From positions 1 to 64,000 of the forward strand of contig CAMCFN010000013.1 of assembly GCA_945874145.1 (NCBI GenBank): a stretch of 64,000 nt of DNA. Reading direction: 5' to 3'. The position numbers and the translations under genes are program-made. This document shows positions 7,080 through 15,755 of the stretch, piece after piece. The stretch is from Akkermansia muciniphila. GTDB taxonomy: Bacteria > Verrucomicrobiota > Verrucomicrobiia > Limisphaerales > SXTU01. Position 1 is the stretch's first letter. Each line of letters opens with the position of its first letter. The notes under the pieces were generated by a model that was not told where the DNA came from, searched no databases, and saw nothing but the letters and a program-made list of their open reading frames with translations.

Positions 7080-8323
7080 GACAACTAATCGCCCTGCTGC
7101 TGTTGACCTATGCGAGCGCCGCCGCCGAACTGCGCGTGAGCACCGACTTCGAGGGCGGCTCCGCGAAAGTGGAGGCCATCGACCAAGCCGCGCGCGTCAT
7201 CCGCTTCATGCCCGATGGCGACCCGCAGCGCGGTTGGCCGTGCTGGTGGTATCTGCGCGTGGATGGTGTGGCGAAGGATGAACGAATCACCCTGAGCCTG
7301 GCGGGCAGCGACCGGCCCACGCGGAACAACGGGAAAGACACCAGCAAACCACTCGCCCCGAGCTGGGCCATGCCCGCGCGGGCAACGTTCTCCACGGACG
7401 GCAAGACCTGGCTCCACACGCCGGCCGGCCAGCGCGATGAGGCGCGCATCCTCTATGAAGTCACCGGCACCGGCGGGCCAATCTGGGTCGCGTGGGGACC
7501 GCCCTTCACGCCGCGCGACACGGACGCGCTGCTGGCCGAGGCGGAGAAGAAGCTGCCTGCTGCGAAGTCCTTTGAACTGGCACGCACGCGCGAAGGTCGG
7601 CCTGTGCGGGGCTTGCGAGTGAGCGAAGCGACGTCGCCGAAACCGCCGGGCATCTGGGTCCACGCGCGGCAACACGCCTGGGAAAGCGGCTCCTGCTGGG
7701 TCGCGCGCGGCCTCACCGAATGGCTGGTGAGCGACGACGCCGAGGCCAAGTGGCTGCGTGCGCACGCGGAGGTGTTCGTCGTGCCCATCATGGACGTGGA
7801 TAACGCCGCGACGGGCAACGGCGGCAAAGAGGCCGCCCCGCGCGACCACAATCGCGACTGGGACGACAACCCCGTTTACCCCGAAGTCGCCGCTGCCCAA
7901 CAGCGGTTGCGCGCGCTGGTGAAGGAGAACCGCCTCGCCGTGTTCCTCGACCTCCACAACCCGGGACCGGGCGATCCCACGTTCTTCTTCGTCTTGGAAC
8001 CCCAGTTGCTCAAAGAGCCGATGATCACGCAGTGCCAACGGTTCGTTGACTTCGCCTACGGCCGCATCAGCAAGATCAAGCCGCTCATCCCCATGAGCAA
8101 CAAGCCCAAGACCACCGGCGCGAGCTATCATCCGCTCTGGCGCAACATGAGTGCGAGCTGGGTCTGCATGAACGGCAACCCGGACACGGTCAGCCTGTGC
8201 CTCGAAACCATCTGGAACTACGAGCACAGCACAACGGCCGGATACAGCGCCGTAGGCCGGCAGCTTGGTCTGGCGACGGCTGATTATTTGCGAGCGCGGG
8301 CTTCCGCTGCGCCGCGCCCCTGA
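7076..8323 (+). CDS. Secreted M14-like zinc carboxypeptidase
   Basis: A 415-residue exported hydrolase. ATG 7076 overlaps the upstream stop (ATGA) and gives a compact signal peptide, MRQLIALLLLTYASAAA, before ELRVST. An N-terminal beta-sandwich region of about 130 residues precedes the catalytic part. The motif VHARQHAWESGSCW carries the HxxE zinc ligands of M14 peptidases. The third ligand is probably the histidine of FLDLHNPGPGD, and the catalytic glutamate may be in CLETIWNYEHS. The block MDVDNAATGNGG and PRDHNRDWDD is also family-typical. It belongs to the cytosolic-carboxypeptidase-like M14 branch often seen in bacterial glycan or peptidoglycan loci. Position between nanM-like and transporter genes suggests it acts on a peptide or amide in the same substrate, but no substrate can be named. 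Confidence 0.75.
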   Translation: MRQLIALLLLTYASAAAELRVSTDFEGGSAKVEAIDQAARVIRFMPDGDPQRGWPCWWYLRVDGVAKDERITLSLAGSDRPTRNNGKDTSKPLAPSWAMPARATFSTDGKTWLHTPAGQRDEARILYEVTGTGGPIWVAWGPPFTPRDTDALLAEAEKKLPAAKSFELARTREGRPVRGLRVSEATSPKPPGIWVHARQHAWESGSCWVARGLTEWLVSDDAEAKWLRAHAEVFVVPIMDVDNAATGNGGKEAAPRDHNRDWDDNPVYPEVAAAQQRLRALVKENRLAVFLDLHNPGPGDPTFFFVLEPQLLKEPMITQCQRFVDFAYGRISKIKPLIPMSNKPKTTGASYHPLWRNMSASWVCMNGNPDTVSLCLETIWNYEHSTTAGYSAVGRQLGLATADYLRARASAAPRP

Positions 8324-8338
8324 ACTAATCTGGCCGCA

Positions 8339-9580
8339 ATGACACCCGCCGCTTTGCGCACCGCCTGGCTCGTCGTCGCGCTGCTGTTCCCTGTCGCGCT
8401 GTTGAACTACCTCGACCGGCAGCTCATGGCGGCGATGAAGTATTCCGTGATGGCGGACATTCCCAGCATCGGGACGGAGGCGAACTGGGGCATGATGCTC
8501 GGGCAGTTCAAGTGGGTTTACGCCATTCTCAGCCCGGTGGGCGGCTACGTGGCGGATCGCTTCAGCCGGCGCTACACGATTTGCGCCAGCCTCTTTGTGT
8601 GGTCGGCGGTGACCTGGTGGACGGGCCATGTGAAGTCCTATGATGAACTGCTCTGGGCCCGGTCGCTCATGGGCGTGAGCGAGGCGTTCTACATCCCGGC
8701 GGCGCTGGCGCTCATCGCGGATCATCACGCCGGCGGCACGCGGTCGCGCGCGGTGGGCGTCCACCAGATGGGCATCTACGTCGGCATCATCATCGGGGGC
8801 TTCAGCGGCTATGTGGCGGATGCCCCCACGCTGGGCTGGCGGCTGGCGTTTGATGTGACGGGCGTGACCGGACTGCTCTACTCCTTGCCGCTGCTGTTTC
8901 TGCTGCGCGATGCGCCCAAGCTGGCTGACTCAAATCCAGCGGCCTTGTCCAAGACCACCAGCATTGGCGTGGCCGCGAAAGAACTCCTCTCCAACCGCTC
9001 CTTCATCCTGCTGGTGCTCTACTTCACCCTGCCCGCGCTGGCCGGTTGGGTGGTGAAGGACTGGATGCCTGCCATTCTCAAGGACAAGTTCGCCATCGGC
9101 CAGGGCAAGGCCGGCGTGTCTGCAACGCTCTTCGTGAACATCGCCTCGCTGTGCGGCGCGCTGCTGGGGGGGTATTTCGCCGACCGCTGGATGCGCCGGA
9201 GCGAACGCGGCCGCATCTACATCAGTGCGCTGGGCATGAGCCTGTTAATTCCGGCGCTCTTCGGCGTGGGCAACTCCGGGTCGCTCGGCGTCGCCATCTT
9301 CTTCCTCATCTTGTTCGGGCTGGGCTGGGGCACCTTTGATTGCAACAACATGCCGATTCTCTCACAACTCGTCCGCCCTGAGCTGCGCGCGACGGGTTAC
9401 GGCGTGATGAACCTGGTGAGCATCAGTTGCGGCGGATTCGCCGATGTCGCCTTCGGCGCGCTGCGCGATGCCAAGGTGCCGCTCAACGTCATCTTCGGCG
9501 TCTTCGCTGCCACCGCGATGTGCTCGGTGGTGCTGGTGCTGTTGATTCGTCCAAAGCCGGAACTGCGATCTCCTCCCTGA
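8339..9580 (+). CDS. MFS transporter, hexuronate/sialate-type
   Basis: A 413-residue integral membrane protein with about 12 hydrophobic segments, fitting the anion:cation symporter branch of the major facilitator superfamily (ExuT/NanT-like). The first helix region reads FPVALLNYLDRQLMAAM, and the conserved cytoplasmic loop after helix 2 is seen as GGYVADRFSRRYT. A second half-repeat includes GGYFADRWMRRSERGR. It follows the peptidase gene by 15 bases and precedes the aldolase by 6 bases, so the three are likely co-transcribed. In context it probably imports the sugar acid released by the secreted sialidases, as NanT does in the Bacteroides nan cluster; the ligand itself is inferred. Confidence 0.85.
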   Translation: MTPAALRTAWLVVALLFPVALLNYLDRQLMAAMKYSVMADIPSIGTEANWGMMLGQFKWVYAILSPVGGYVADRFSRRYTICASLFVWSAVTWWTGHVKSYDELLWARSLMGVSEAFYIPAALALIADHHAGGTRSRAVGVHQMGIYVGIIIGGFSGYVADAPTLGWRLAFDVTGVTGLLYSLPLLFLLRDAPKLADSNPAALSKTTSIGVAAKELLSNRSFILLVLYFTLPALAGWVVKDWMPAILKDKFAIGQGKAGVSATLFVNIASLCGALLGGYFADRWMRRSERGRIYISALGMSLLIPALFGVGNSGSLGVAIFFLILFGLGWGTFDCNNMPILSQLVRPELRATGYGVMNLVSISCGGFADVAFGALRDAKVPLNVIFGVFAATAMCSVVLVLLIRPKPELRSPP

Positions 9581-9586
9581 ATTTTT

Positions 9587-10513
9587 ATGAAATCATATCC
9601 AATCAGCGGCCTCGTGGCCGCCACCCACACACCGTTCCATGCGGACGGCTCCCTCAACTTGGCCATCGTTGAACGACAGGCCGCCCACCTGACCGCGAAC
9701 CATGTGAGGTTCGCTTTCATCTGCGGCAGCACGGGCGAAAGCCACTCGCTGGCGCTGGAAGAACGTCGCGCGCTGGGCGTGCGCTGGCTGGAAGTCACGC
9801 GCGGCTCGGCGCTCAAGGTCATTGTCCACGTCGGCACCAACTGTCTCACTGATGCCCGCGCACTCGCCGCGCAGGCGCAGCAACTCGGGGCCGCCGCCGT
9901 GGCCGCGCTCGCGCCCAGCTACTTCAAACCCCGCTCCGTCGCATCGCTCGTGGACTGCTGCGCCGAAATCGCCGGCGGCTGCCCGGAGCTGCCGTTCTTT
10001 TACTACGACATCCCGGTGCTGACCGGCTTCACCCTGCCGATGCCGGACTTCCTCACGCAGGCGCGGGACCGCATCCCGAACCTCGCGGGCATCAAGTTCA
10101 CCAACCCGGACCTGATGATGTTCCAGCAATGTTTGCGCTTCGACGGCGGCGCGTTCAGCGTGCCGTGGGGCTGCGACGAATACCTGCTGGCCGCACTGGC
10201 GCTCGGCGCAACCGGTGCGGTGGGCAGCAGCTACAACTTCGCCGCACCGATCTACCACCGCGTCATCACCGCCTTAGAGCGGGGCGACTTGACGGCCGCG
10301 CGCGAGGCGCAGTTCCAGTCGGTGCAACTTATCGCCCTGCTCGCGTCCCGCGGTTACATGGGCGCGGCCAAGGCGACGATGAAAATGCTCGGCGCGGATG
10401 TCGGCCCGGCTCGTTTGCCGAATGGCAGCTTGAGCGCGGAGCAGCAGGCCACGCTGCGGGCGGATTTGGAGCAGCTTGGGTTCTTCGACTGGATTCGCGC
10501 TGACCCTGCATGA
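9587..10513 (+). CDS. nanA: N-acetylneuraminate-lyase-like class I aldolase
   Basis: A 308-residue (beta/alpha)8 aldolase of the DapA/NanA superfamily. NanA cleaves N-acetylneuraminate to N-acetylmannosamine and pyruvate. The carboxylate-binding motif is GSTGES (residues 47-52), where NanA has GSTGE and DapA more often GTTGE. The catalytic tyrosine is in FFYYDIP (about 139-143), and the Schiff-base lysine is K170 in LAGIKFTNPD, again closest to the NanA wording GIKFT. The start codon is 6 bases after the transporter stop, and the stop overlaps the sulfatase ATG (ATGA at 10510). Operon context with NanM-like, sialidase and epimerase genes supports the lyase role. Other keto-acid sugar substrates are possible. 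Confidence 0.8.
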   Translation: MKSYPISGLVAATHTPFHADGSLNLAIVERQAAHLTANHVRFAFICGSTGESHSLALEERRALGVRWLEVTRGSALKVIVHVGTNCLTDARALAAQAQQLGAAAVAALAPSYFKPRSVASLVDCCAEIAGGCPELPFFYYDIPVLTGFTLPMPDFLTQARDRIPNLAGIKFTNPDLMMFQQCLRFDGGAFSVPWGCDEYLLAALALGATGAVGSSYNFAAPIYHRVITALERGDLTAAREAQFQSVQLIALLASRGYMGAAKATMKMLGADVGPARLPNGSLSAEQQATLRADLEQLGFFDWIRADPA

Positions 10514-11970
10514 AACGCCGCGTTTTGCTGCTGTGCCTGTTGCTGTTGGCGAGCTGGTCTGCGTCCGCCGCCAGCCCGCCGCGCAACATCATCTTCATCC
10601 TCAGCGACGACCATCGCTGGGATTTCCTCCGCTTCCTGCCGGAGTCACCGCGCTTTCTCGAGACGCCCAATCTCGACCGCCTCGCGAAGGAAGGCGCGCA
10701 CCTCCGCAACGCCTTCGTCAGCACGTCGCTGTGCTCGCCCAGCCGAGCCTCCATTCTCACCGGCCAATACATGCACCACCATCGCGTGGTGGATAACCAG
10801 CGGCCCGAACCGCCGGGCATCCGCTTCTTCCCCGAGCACCTGCGCGCGGCGGGCTACCAGACGGCGTTCTTCGGCAAGTGGCACATGGGCCACGACAGCG
10901 ACGCCCCGCGTCCGGGCTTCGATCACTGGGCTGGCTTCCGCGGGCAGGGCGAATACTTCGACCCGACGCTGAACGTGAACGGCGAGCGACGCGCGTTCAA
11001 AGGCTACAGCACCGACGTGCTCACCGACCTCGCGCTGGAATGGCTGGGGCAAAAGCGGGAGAAGCCGTTCCTCCTCTACCTTTCGTTCAAGGCCCCGCAC
11101 TTCCCCTTCGAGCCAGCGCCCCGACACAAGGGCCGTTACGACAAATTCCCCGTGCCCTATCCGCCGACAATGGCCAACACCGAGGAGAACTACGCCACGC
11201 AACCCCGCTGGGTCCGCGAGCGCCGCTACGGCATCCACGGCGTGGACCACATGGAGACGGGGCGTTTCGACAACGACCCCGTGCCCTCGTTTGAGAATCT
11301 CTATCGTCGTTACGCCGAGGCGGTTCACTCCGTGGACGAGAATGTCGGGCGGCTGCTGAAGTTCCTCGATGCGCCGGGCCGCCGCGAGAACACCCTGCTC
11401 GTTTACATGGGCGACAACGGCTTCGCGCTGGGCGAGCACGGCTTCTACGACAAGCGCGACGCCTTCGAGACCAGCATCCGTGTCCCGCTGCTGGCGTGGG
11501 CGCCGGGCGTCATCAAACCCGGCACCGTGGTCACGCAGATGGTGCAGAACATAGACCTCGCGCCGTCATTGCTCGACGCCGCAGGCGTGACCGCCCCGGC
11601 CAATACGCCGCGCATGGACGGCCGTTCCTTCTGGCCGCTGCTGCAAGGCCGCACCGTCCCGTGGCGCAACCACATCCTCTACGAGTATCACTGGGAGTGG
11701 AATTTCCCAGCCACGCCCACGACCTTCGCCATCCGCACGGACCGATGGAAATACATCTATTACCAAGGCGTCTGGGACCGCGACAGCCTCCACGACTTGC
11801 AGACCGACCCGCACGAACGCCACAACCTGATTCACGTCCCCGCCTTCGCCGCGCAAGCCGAGCAGCTTCGCAAGCAACTCTTCGACGAGCTGGGCGCATC
11901 CGGCGGCTTGCAGCTCCCCATCTTCCCGCCCGCCGGCGACCCCTTGCACGACCGCAAGCTGCCTCGCTAA
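10510..11970 (+). CDS. Secreted type I sulfatase
   Basis: A 486-residue arylsulfatase-family hydrolase that removes sulfate esters from glycans. Signal peptide MKRRVLLLCLLLLASWSASA. The metal site starts IIFILSDDHRW (D33, D34), and the formylglycine motif is C75-S-P-S-R79 in STSLCSPSRASILTGQY, so an anaerobic- or FGE-type maturase is needed to oxidise Cys75. Further family blocks are FFGKWHMGH, MGDNGFALGEHGFYDK and the C-terminal DLQTDPHERHNL. The overall pattern is that of N-acetylglucosamine-6-sulfatase/heparan-type S1 enzymes, but the exact linkage cannot be set by eye. Translation is coupled to the aldolase by an ATGA overlap. It makes a sulfated, sialylated glycan such as mucin a plausible target of the cluster. 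Confidence 0.85.
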   Translation: MKRRVLLLCLLLLASWSASAASPPRNIIFILSDDHRWDFLRFLPESPRFLETPNLDRLAKEGAHLRNAFVSTSLCSPSRASILTGQYMHHHRVVDNQRPEPPGIRFFPEHLRAAGYQTAFFGKWHMGHDSDAPRPGFDHWAGFRGQGEYFDPTLNVNGERRAFKGYSTDVLTDLALEWLGQKREKPFLLYLSFKAPHFPFEPAPRHKGRYDKFPVPYPPTMANTEENYATQPRWVRERRYGIHGVDHMETGRFDNDPVPSFENLYRRYAEAVHSVDENVGRLLKFLDAPGRRENTLLVYMGDNGFALGEHGFYDKRDAFETSIRVPLLAWAPGVIKPGTVVTQMVQNIDLAPSLLDAAGVTAPANTPRMDGRSFWPLLQGRTVPWRNHILYEYHWEWNFPATPTTFAIRTDRWKYIYYQGVWDRDSLHDLQTDPHERHNLIHVPAFAAQAEQLRKQLFDELGASGGLQLPIFPPAGDPLHDRKLPR

Positions 11971-12121
11971 ACCCGTCAGCCAAGCCACGGCGAACCAGTA
12001 TGAAACCGCTGTAATGTGATACTCCCGTTGCCGGTGCCCACGACGAATGCCAACGAAGTTGCGTCCGGTAGTAACGCGACCGTGGCGCTGCGCCGGTAAC
12101 GCCTCCTGACAAACCTTCCGC

Positions 12122-12874
12122 ATGGCTCGCGACAATAACGGCACCTCATTGCTCGCTGCGGTTCGCGGCTGTTCCTCGTGGGCGGACTTCCAACGCCGGC
12201 TGCGCGACTTGTCCGAGAAGCAGAAGGGCGACCTCTTCGAGGAGCTGGTCAAAGCCTACCTCCAGCTTGAGCCGGAATACGCCAGCAAGCTCAAGCACGT
12301 CTGGCTCTACCGTGAAGTGCCACAGGCCATCGCGAAGCAGCTCAAGCTCCCCGCCACCGACCAGGGCATTGACCTCGTCGCGGAGACCAAGGACGGCGAG
12401 TTCTGGGCCGTCCAGTGCAAGTATCGGCAGGACACCGACCATTCCCTGACTTGGCGCGAGATTTCCACCTTCACCGGCCTGGCCTTTGGCGTCTGTCGCG
12501 GTTTCCGCTTTGGCCTCATCTGCTCCACCACCGAGCGCATCACCCATGTGCTCAAGCATCAGGACCACGTCGGCTTCTGCGCGCTGGATGCCTGGCAGGC
12601 GCTGGACGCTGGTTTCTTCACGCGGTTGCGGGCGCACCTCGCGCACAAGTCCGCCGCGCTGAAACCCGCCCTGCCGCGCGCGCACCAGAAGGAGGCGGTC
12701 AAGGCGGGGCGTAATCACTACGTCGTCGAGAAGGCGAAGCGCGGGAAACTCATCATGCCGTGCGGTAGCGGCAAGAGCCTCACCGCCTACTGGATTGCCG
12801 GTGAACTCGACGCGCGCCGCATCGTCATCGCTGTGCCGAGCCTTTCCCTCATCAAGCAGACGCTCAAGGTGTAG
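12122..12874 (+). CDS. Nuclease-helicase, N-terminal part (type ISP-like), ended by TAG
   Basis: First 250 residues of a protein that continues in the same frame after one TAG codon (12872-12874). Residues 35-105 form a Mrr/PD-(D/E)xK nuclease: KGDLFEELVKAYL, then D84 in DQGIDLVAE and the Q98-C-K100 triad end in FWAVQCKYR. Residues 185-250 begin a superfamily 2 helicase: AHQKEAVKAG (Q-motif-like) and the Walker A loop MPCGSGKS (212-219), then motif Ia AVPSLSLIKQTLKV. Layout and wording match the front of type ISP restriction enzymes such as LlaGI/LlaBIII, where the next residue is usually W; a TGG-to-TAG change would explain the stop. A stop inside the first RecA fold cannot give a working enzyme unless it is read through or the pieces reassemble. 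It lies between two glycan gene blocks. Confidence 0.75.
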   Translation: MARDNNGTSLLAAVRGCSSWADFQRRLRDLSEKQKGDLFEELVKAYLQLEPEYASKLKHVWLYREVPQAIAKQLKLPATDQGIDLVAETKDGEFWAVQCKYRQDTDHSLTWREISTFTGLAFGVCRGFRFGLICSTTERITHVLKHQDHVGFCALDAWQALDAGFFTRLRAHLAHKSAALKPALPRAHQKEAVKAGRNHYVVEKAKRGKLIMPCGSGKSLTAYWIAGELDARRIVIAVPSLSLIKQTLKV

Positions 12875-12886
12875 CTGCGCGAAACG

Positions 12887-15670
12887 ATGGCCAACCGTCA
12901 GGCCGTGGAATGGATTTGCGTGTGCAGCGACGACTCCGCCGGCCGCGTCGAGCGCGATGACGTCGCGGTGCTGCGGCAGGACATCGGCGTGCCGTGCCTC
13001 ACCGAGCCGGATGACATTGCCGCGTGGCTGAAGCAGAAGCACCCCGGCCTCACCGTCGTCTTCACCACCTACCAGAGCGGCGAGGCGCTCTCGCAGGCCG
13101 CCCGCGCCGCGCGGTTCCGCTTTGACCTCGGCATCTTCGACGAGGCGCACAAGACCGTGAGCGACGGCGGCAAGCTCTTCTCCCATCTGCTGCACGACGC
13201 GAACCTGCCCATCCGCCGACGCCTCTTCATGACCGCCACCGAGCGGCGTTACGCGGGCCAGAGCGACACCGTGTTGAGCATGGAGAACCCCGCCACTTAC
13301 GGCGAAACCTTCCACCTGCTCTCGTTCAAGCGGGCGATGGAATACGCCCCGCCCATCCTCTGTGACTACAAAATCATCAGCATCGCCGTCTCGCGGGAGG
13401 AGGTCGCGGAGCTGATTCGGGAGAACGTCTTCGTGCGGCCGGACACGGGCCGGTGGAACAAAGAAATAGAGGCCGACATGCTGGCCTCCCTCATCGCGCT
13501 GCGGAAGGCGATGCAGAAATATCCCATCCGTCATGCGGTATCGTTCCACGGCAGCATCCAGCGGGCAGAACTGTTTCAGACGCACAACGACGCCTTCAGC
13601 CGGGCCTTCCCGGCCTACAGTAGACTCGAAACCTTCCACGTCTCCGGCCAGACGCCCACCGGCACCCGCGCCCGCGTCATCAAGGAGTTTGCCAATACCG
13701 AGCGCGGCCTCATCACCAATGCGCGCTGCCTCACCGAGGGCGTGGACGTGCCGGGGATTGACTGCGTGCTGTTCGCCGACCCGCGCCGGAGCGCGGTGGA
13801 CATCGTGCAGGCCGTGGGCCGCGCGCTGCGTCCCGCTCCCGGCAAGCAGTCGGGCTATGTCATCGTGCCCATCCTGCACGATGCCGATGCCACACCGGAC
13901 GACATCTTCGAGTCCGACTCGTTTCAAGAAGTGCTCACCACGCTCCGTGCCCTGGCCGCGAATGACGACCGCATCATCGAGTATTTCCGGGCGGTCTCCC
14001 AAGGGCGGCAACGCACCGGCCGCGGCCGCGTCGAGTTCGACATGGACGAACGTCTCGCCCAGCGCATTGACCTCGCGCAGTTCGTGCGGGACATCGAACT
14101 CAAGTGTTGGGACCGACTAGAGGGACTGCTGGCGACAAGGGTAACAATTCAACAAATTCTTCAATGGGCCGATGCGCACCGCCAGAAAACAAGTCAATGG
14201 CCCAACACCAAGTCTGGTGGCGTGCTGGATGCTCCCGGTGAGAAGTGGAGAAACATCGACAAGCTGCTGCGCGAAGGCCTGCGTGGCCTGCCCGGCGCTT
14301 CTTCCCTAGCACAATTGCTCGCAGAGAAACGGGGCGTCAGGAATCAGCGGACTCCCCCGGACCTGACCGTTGACCAGATTCTCGAATGGGCTGATGCCCA
14401 CCACCGTAGAACAGGAAGTTGGCCAATCGTTAAGTCTGGCGGCGTGAAGGGTGTGCCAGGGGAGAAATGGGCGAACATCGACGCCGCACTCTCGCAAGGC
14501 CGCCGCACATTGCCTGCTGGTTCTTCGTTGGCACAACTGCTGGCTGAAAGGCGACAAGTTAAAAACCAGCAGAATCTCCCCGTCCTTACCGCCGGCCAGG
14601 TTCTGAAATGGGCAGATGCGCACCGCGATAGCACTGGCCAGTGGCCAAATGAAAACTCGGGTGCCGTGCTGGATGCTCCGGGTGAGATGTGGGCCACCAT
14701 TGACGGCGCACTGTCCAAAGGTAGACGCGGCCTACCTGGCGGCTCCTCGCTGGCGCGGCTGCTGGCAGAACGGCGGGGTGTCCGAAACCAGAAGGCGCTT
14801 CCTAGCCTGACTGTTGATCAAATCCTCAAATGGGTTGACGCGCATTTTCACGAGACCGGGGCGTGGCCAAATCGGAAGTCCGGCAGCGTGAAGAGGGTGC
14901 CAGGTGAGAAATGGGCGAACATCGACGCCGCACTCTCGCAAGGCCGCCGCACATTGCCTACTGGTTCTTCGTTGGCACAACTGCTGGCTGAAAGGCGGCA
15001 AGTTAAAAACCAGCAGAATCTCCCCGCCCTTACCGCTGACCAGATTCTGAAATGGGCAGATGCCCACCACCTTCGAACTGGCAACTGGCCAAAAGTATTG
15101 TCAGGCAAAGTATTGGATGCACCCAGCGAGAAATGGGAAAGCATCCACTTGGCGCTTTATCAGGGCTTCCGCGGCCTGCCAGGTGGTTCTTCGTTGGCGC
15201 GGCTGCTGGCAGAACGGCGGGGTGTCCGAAACCAGAAGGCGCTCCCTAGCCTGACTGTTGATCAAATCCTCAAATGGGCCGACGCACACCGCGATAGCAC
15301 TGGCCAGTGGCCAAATGAAAACTCGGGAGACGTGGTGGATGCGCCGGGTGAGAAATGGGGCAACATCAACGCCGCATTGGCTAACGGCAGTCGCGGATTA
15401 TCTAGCGGTTCTAGTTTGCCACGGCTTTTGCAGCTTCAGCGCGGTGCAAGAAACAAGAAAGCGCTGTCAGTCCTGGCTCTTGATCAGATTCTTAAATGGG
15501 CTGACGCGCACCATCAGGAGACCGGAAAGTGGCCGACTCGAAAGTCTGGCGAGGTAAAAGTAGCGACCGGTGAAAAATGGGCAAATATCGATTCCGCGCT
15601 CTGCCAAGGCCTTCGAGGCCTGCCACACGGATCTTCTTTGGCGCGACTATTGCTCGAAGAGCGTGCATGA
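12887..15670 (+). CDS. Nuclease-helicase, C-terminal part with seven tandem repeats
   Basis: In-frame continuation of the preceding part; ATG 12887 lies 12 bases after the TAG and could serve as a restart. Helicase motifs: DEAH at residues 85-88 (FDLGIFDEAHKT), motif III FMTATERR (TAT 116-118), the second RecA fold with NARCLTEGVDVPGID, and motif VI QAVGRALRPAPG (308-319). Type ISP enzymes would continue with a methylase and target-recognition domain; here there is neither. Instead, residues 419-927 are seven 74-residue repeats, each of the form LTVDQILKWADAH...TG.WP, GEKW..I..AL, GLPGGSSLARLL. They look helical and may bind DNA or a partner, in the way of helicase-associated or homing-endonuclease-associated repeats. 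With the upstream part the intact protein would be about 1180 residues. A phage-defence role is inferred from the nuclease-translocase core and the adjacent toxin-antitoxin pair. Confidence 0.75.
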   Translation: MANRQAVEWICVCSDDSAGRVERDDVAVLRQDIGVPCLTEPDDIAAWLKQKHPGLTVVFTTYQSGEALSQAARAARFRFDLGIFDEAHKTVSDGGKLFSHLLHDANLPIRRRLFMTATERRYAGQSDTVLSMENPATYGETFHLLSFKRAMEYAPPILCDYKIISIAVSREEVAELIRENVFVRPDTGRWNKEIEADMLASLIALRKAMQKYPIRHAVSFHGSIQRAELFQTHNDAFSRAFPAYSRLETFHVSGQTPTGTRARVIKEFANTERGLITNARCLTEGVDVPGIDCVLFADPRRSAVDIVQAVGRALRPAPGKQSGYVIVPILHDADATPDDIFESDSFQEVLTTLRALAANDDRIIEYFRAVSQGRQRTGRGRVEFDMDERLAQRIDLAQFVRDIELKCWDRLEGLLATRVTIQQILQWADAHRQKTSQWPNTKSGGVLDAPGEKWRNIDKLLREGLRGLPGASSLAQLLAEKRGVRNQRTPPDLTVDQILEWADAHHRRTGSWPIVKSGGVKGVPGEKWANIDAALSQGRRTLPAGSSLAQLLAERRQVKNQQNLPVLTAGQVLKWADAHRDSTGQWPNENSGAVLDAPGEMWATIDGALSKGRRGLPGGSSLARLLAERRGVRNQKALPSLTVDQILKWVDAHFHETGAWPNRKSGSVKRVPGEKWANIDAALSQGRRTLPTGSSLAQLLAERRQVKNQQNLPALTADQILKWADAHHLRTGNWPKVLSGKVLDAPSEKWESIHLALYQGFRGLPGGSSLARLLAERRGVRNQKALPSLTVDQILKWADAHRDSTGQWPNENSGDVVDAPGEKWGNINAALANGSRGLSSGSSLPRLLQLQRGARNKKALSVLALDQILKWADAHHQETGKWPTRKSGEVKVATGEKWANIDSALCQGLRGLPHGSSLARLLLEERA
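14141..15667 (+). repeat. Seven in-frame 222-bp tandem repeats
   Basis: Units start at 14141, 14363, 14585, 14807, 15029, 15251 and 15473; the last is shortened by the stop codon. Units 2 and 4 share long near-identical stretches, as do units 3 and 5 and units 3 and 6 (the phrase at 14625 recurs at 15291, exactly three units later). This patchwork indicates recent duplication or gene conversion between units. The repeats are less GC-biased than the flanking genes. Confidence 0.9.
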
Positions 15671-15724
15671 CTGCGAGCAGATTGCTGCGTTGCCAGTTAG
15701 AGGGCCGGGTGAGCTTGGGCTTGG

Positions 15725-15755
15725 GGCAACTCGGCGGTCACAGGCCGCTGCTACA
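15725..15755 (+). repeat. Palindromic element, family B, intergenic
   Basis: Second copy of the element in vsr at 2724. Stem GCGGTC/GGCCGC around loop ACA (one wobble-type mismatch), flanked by GCAACTC and GCTACA. The 254-base gap 15671-15924 holds this and no recognisable gene. Confidence 0.55.

Noticed and set aside
12146-14011. 621-codon open frame on the minus strand
   Set aside because: It lies opposite the nuclease-helicase, which has clear motifs. Long antisense frames are expected in high-GC coding DNA.
14141-15667. Regular repeats as a possible CRISPR array
   Set aside because: Units are 222 bp, code in frame for a protein repeat and have no separate spacers, so this is not CRISPR.
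12122-15670. Two separate genes forming a two-subunit nuclease and helicase
   Set aside because: The break falls between Walker A and DEAH inside one RecA fold, and the frame is continuous across a single TAG.
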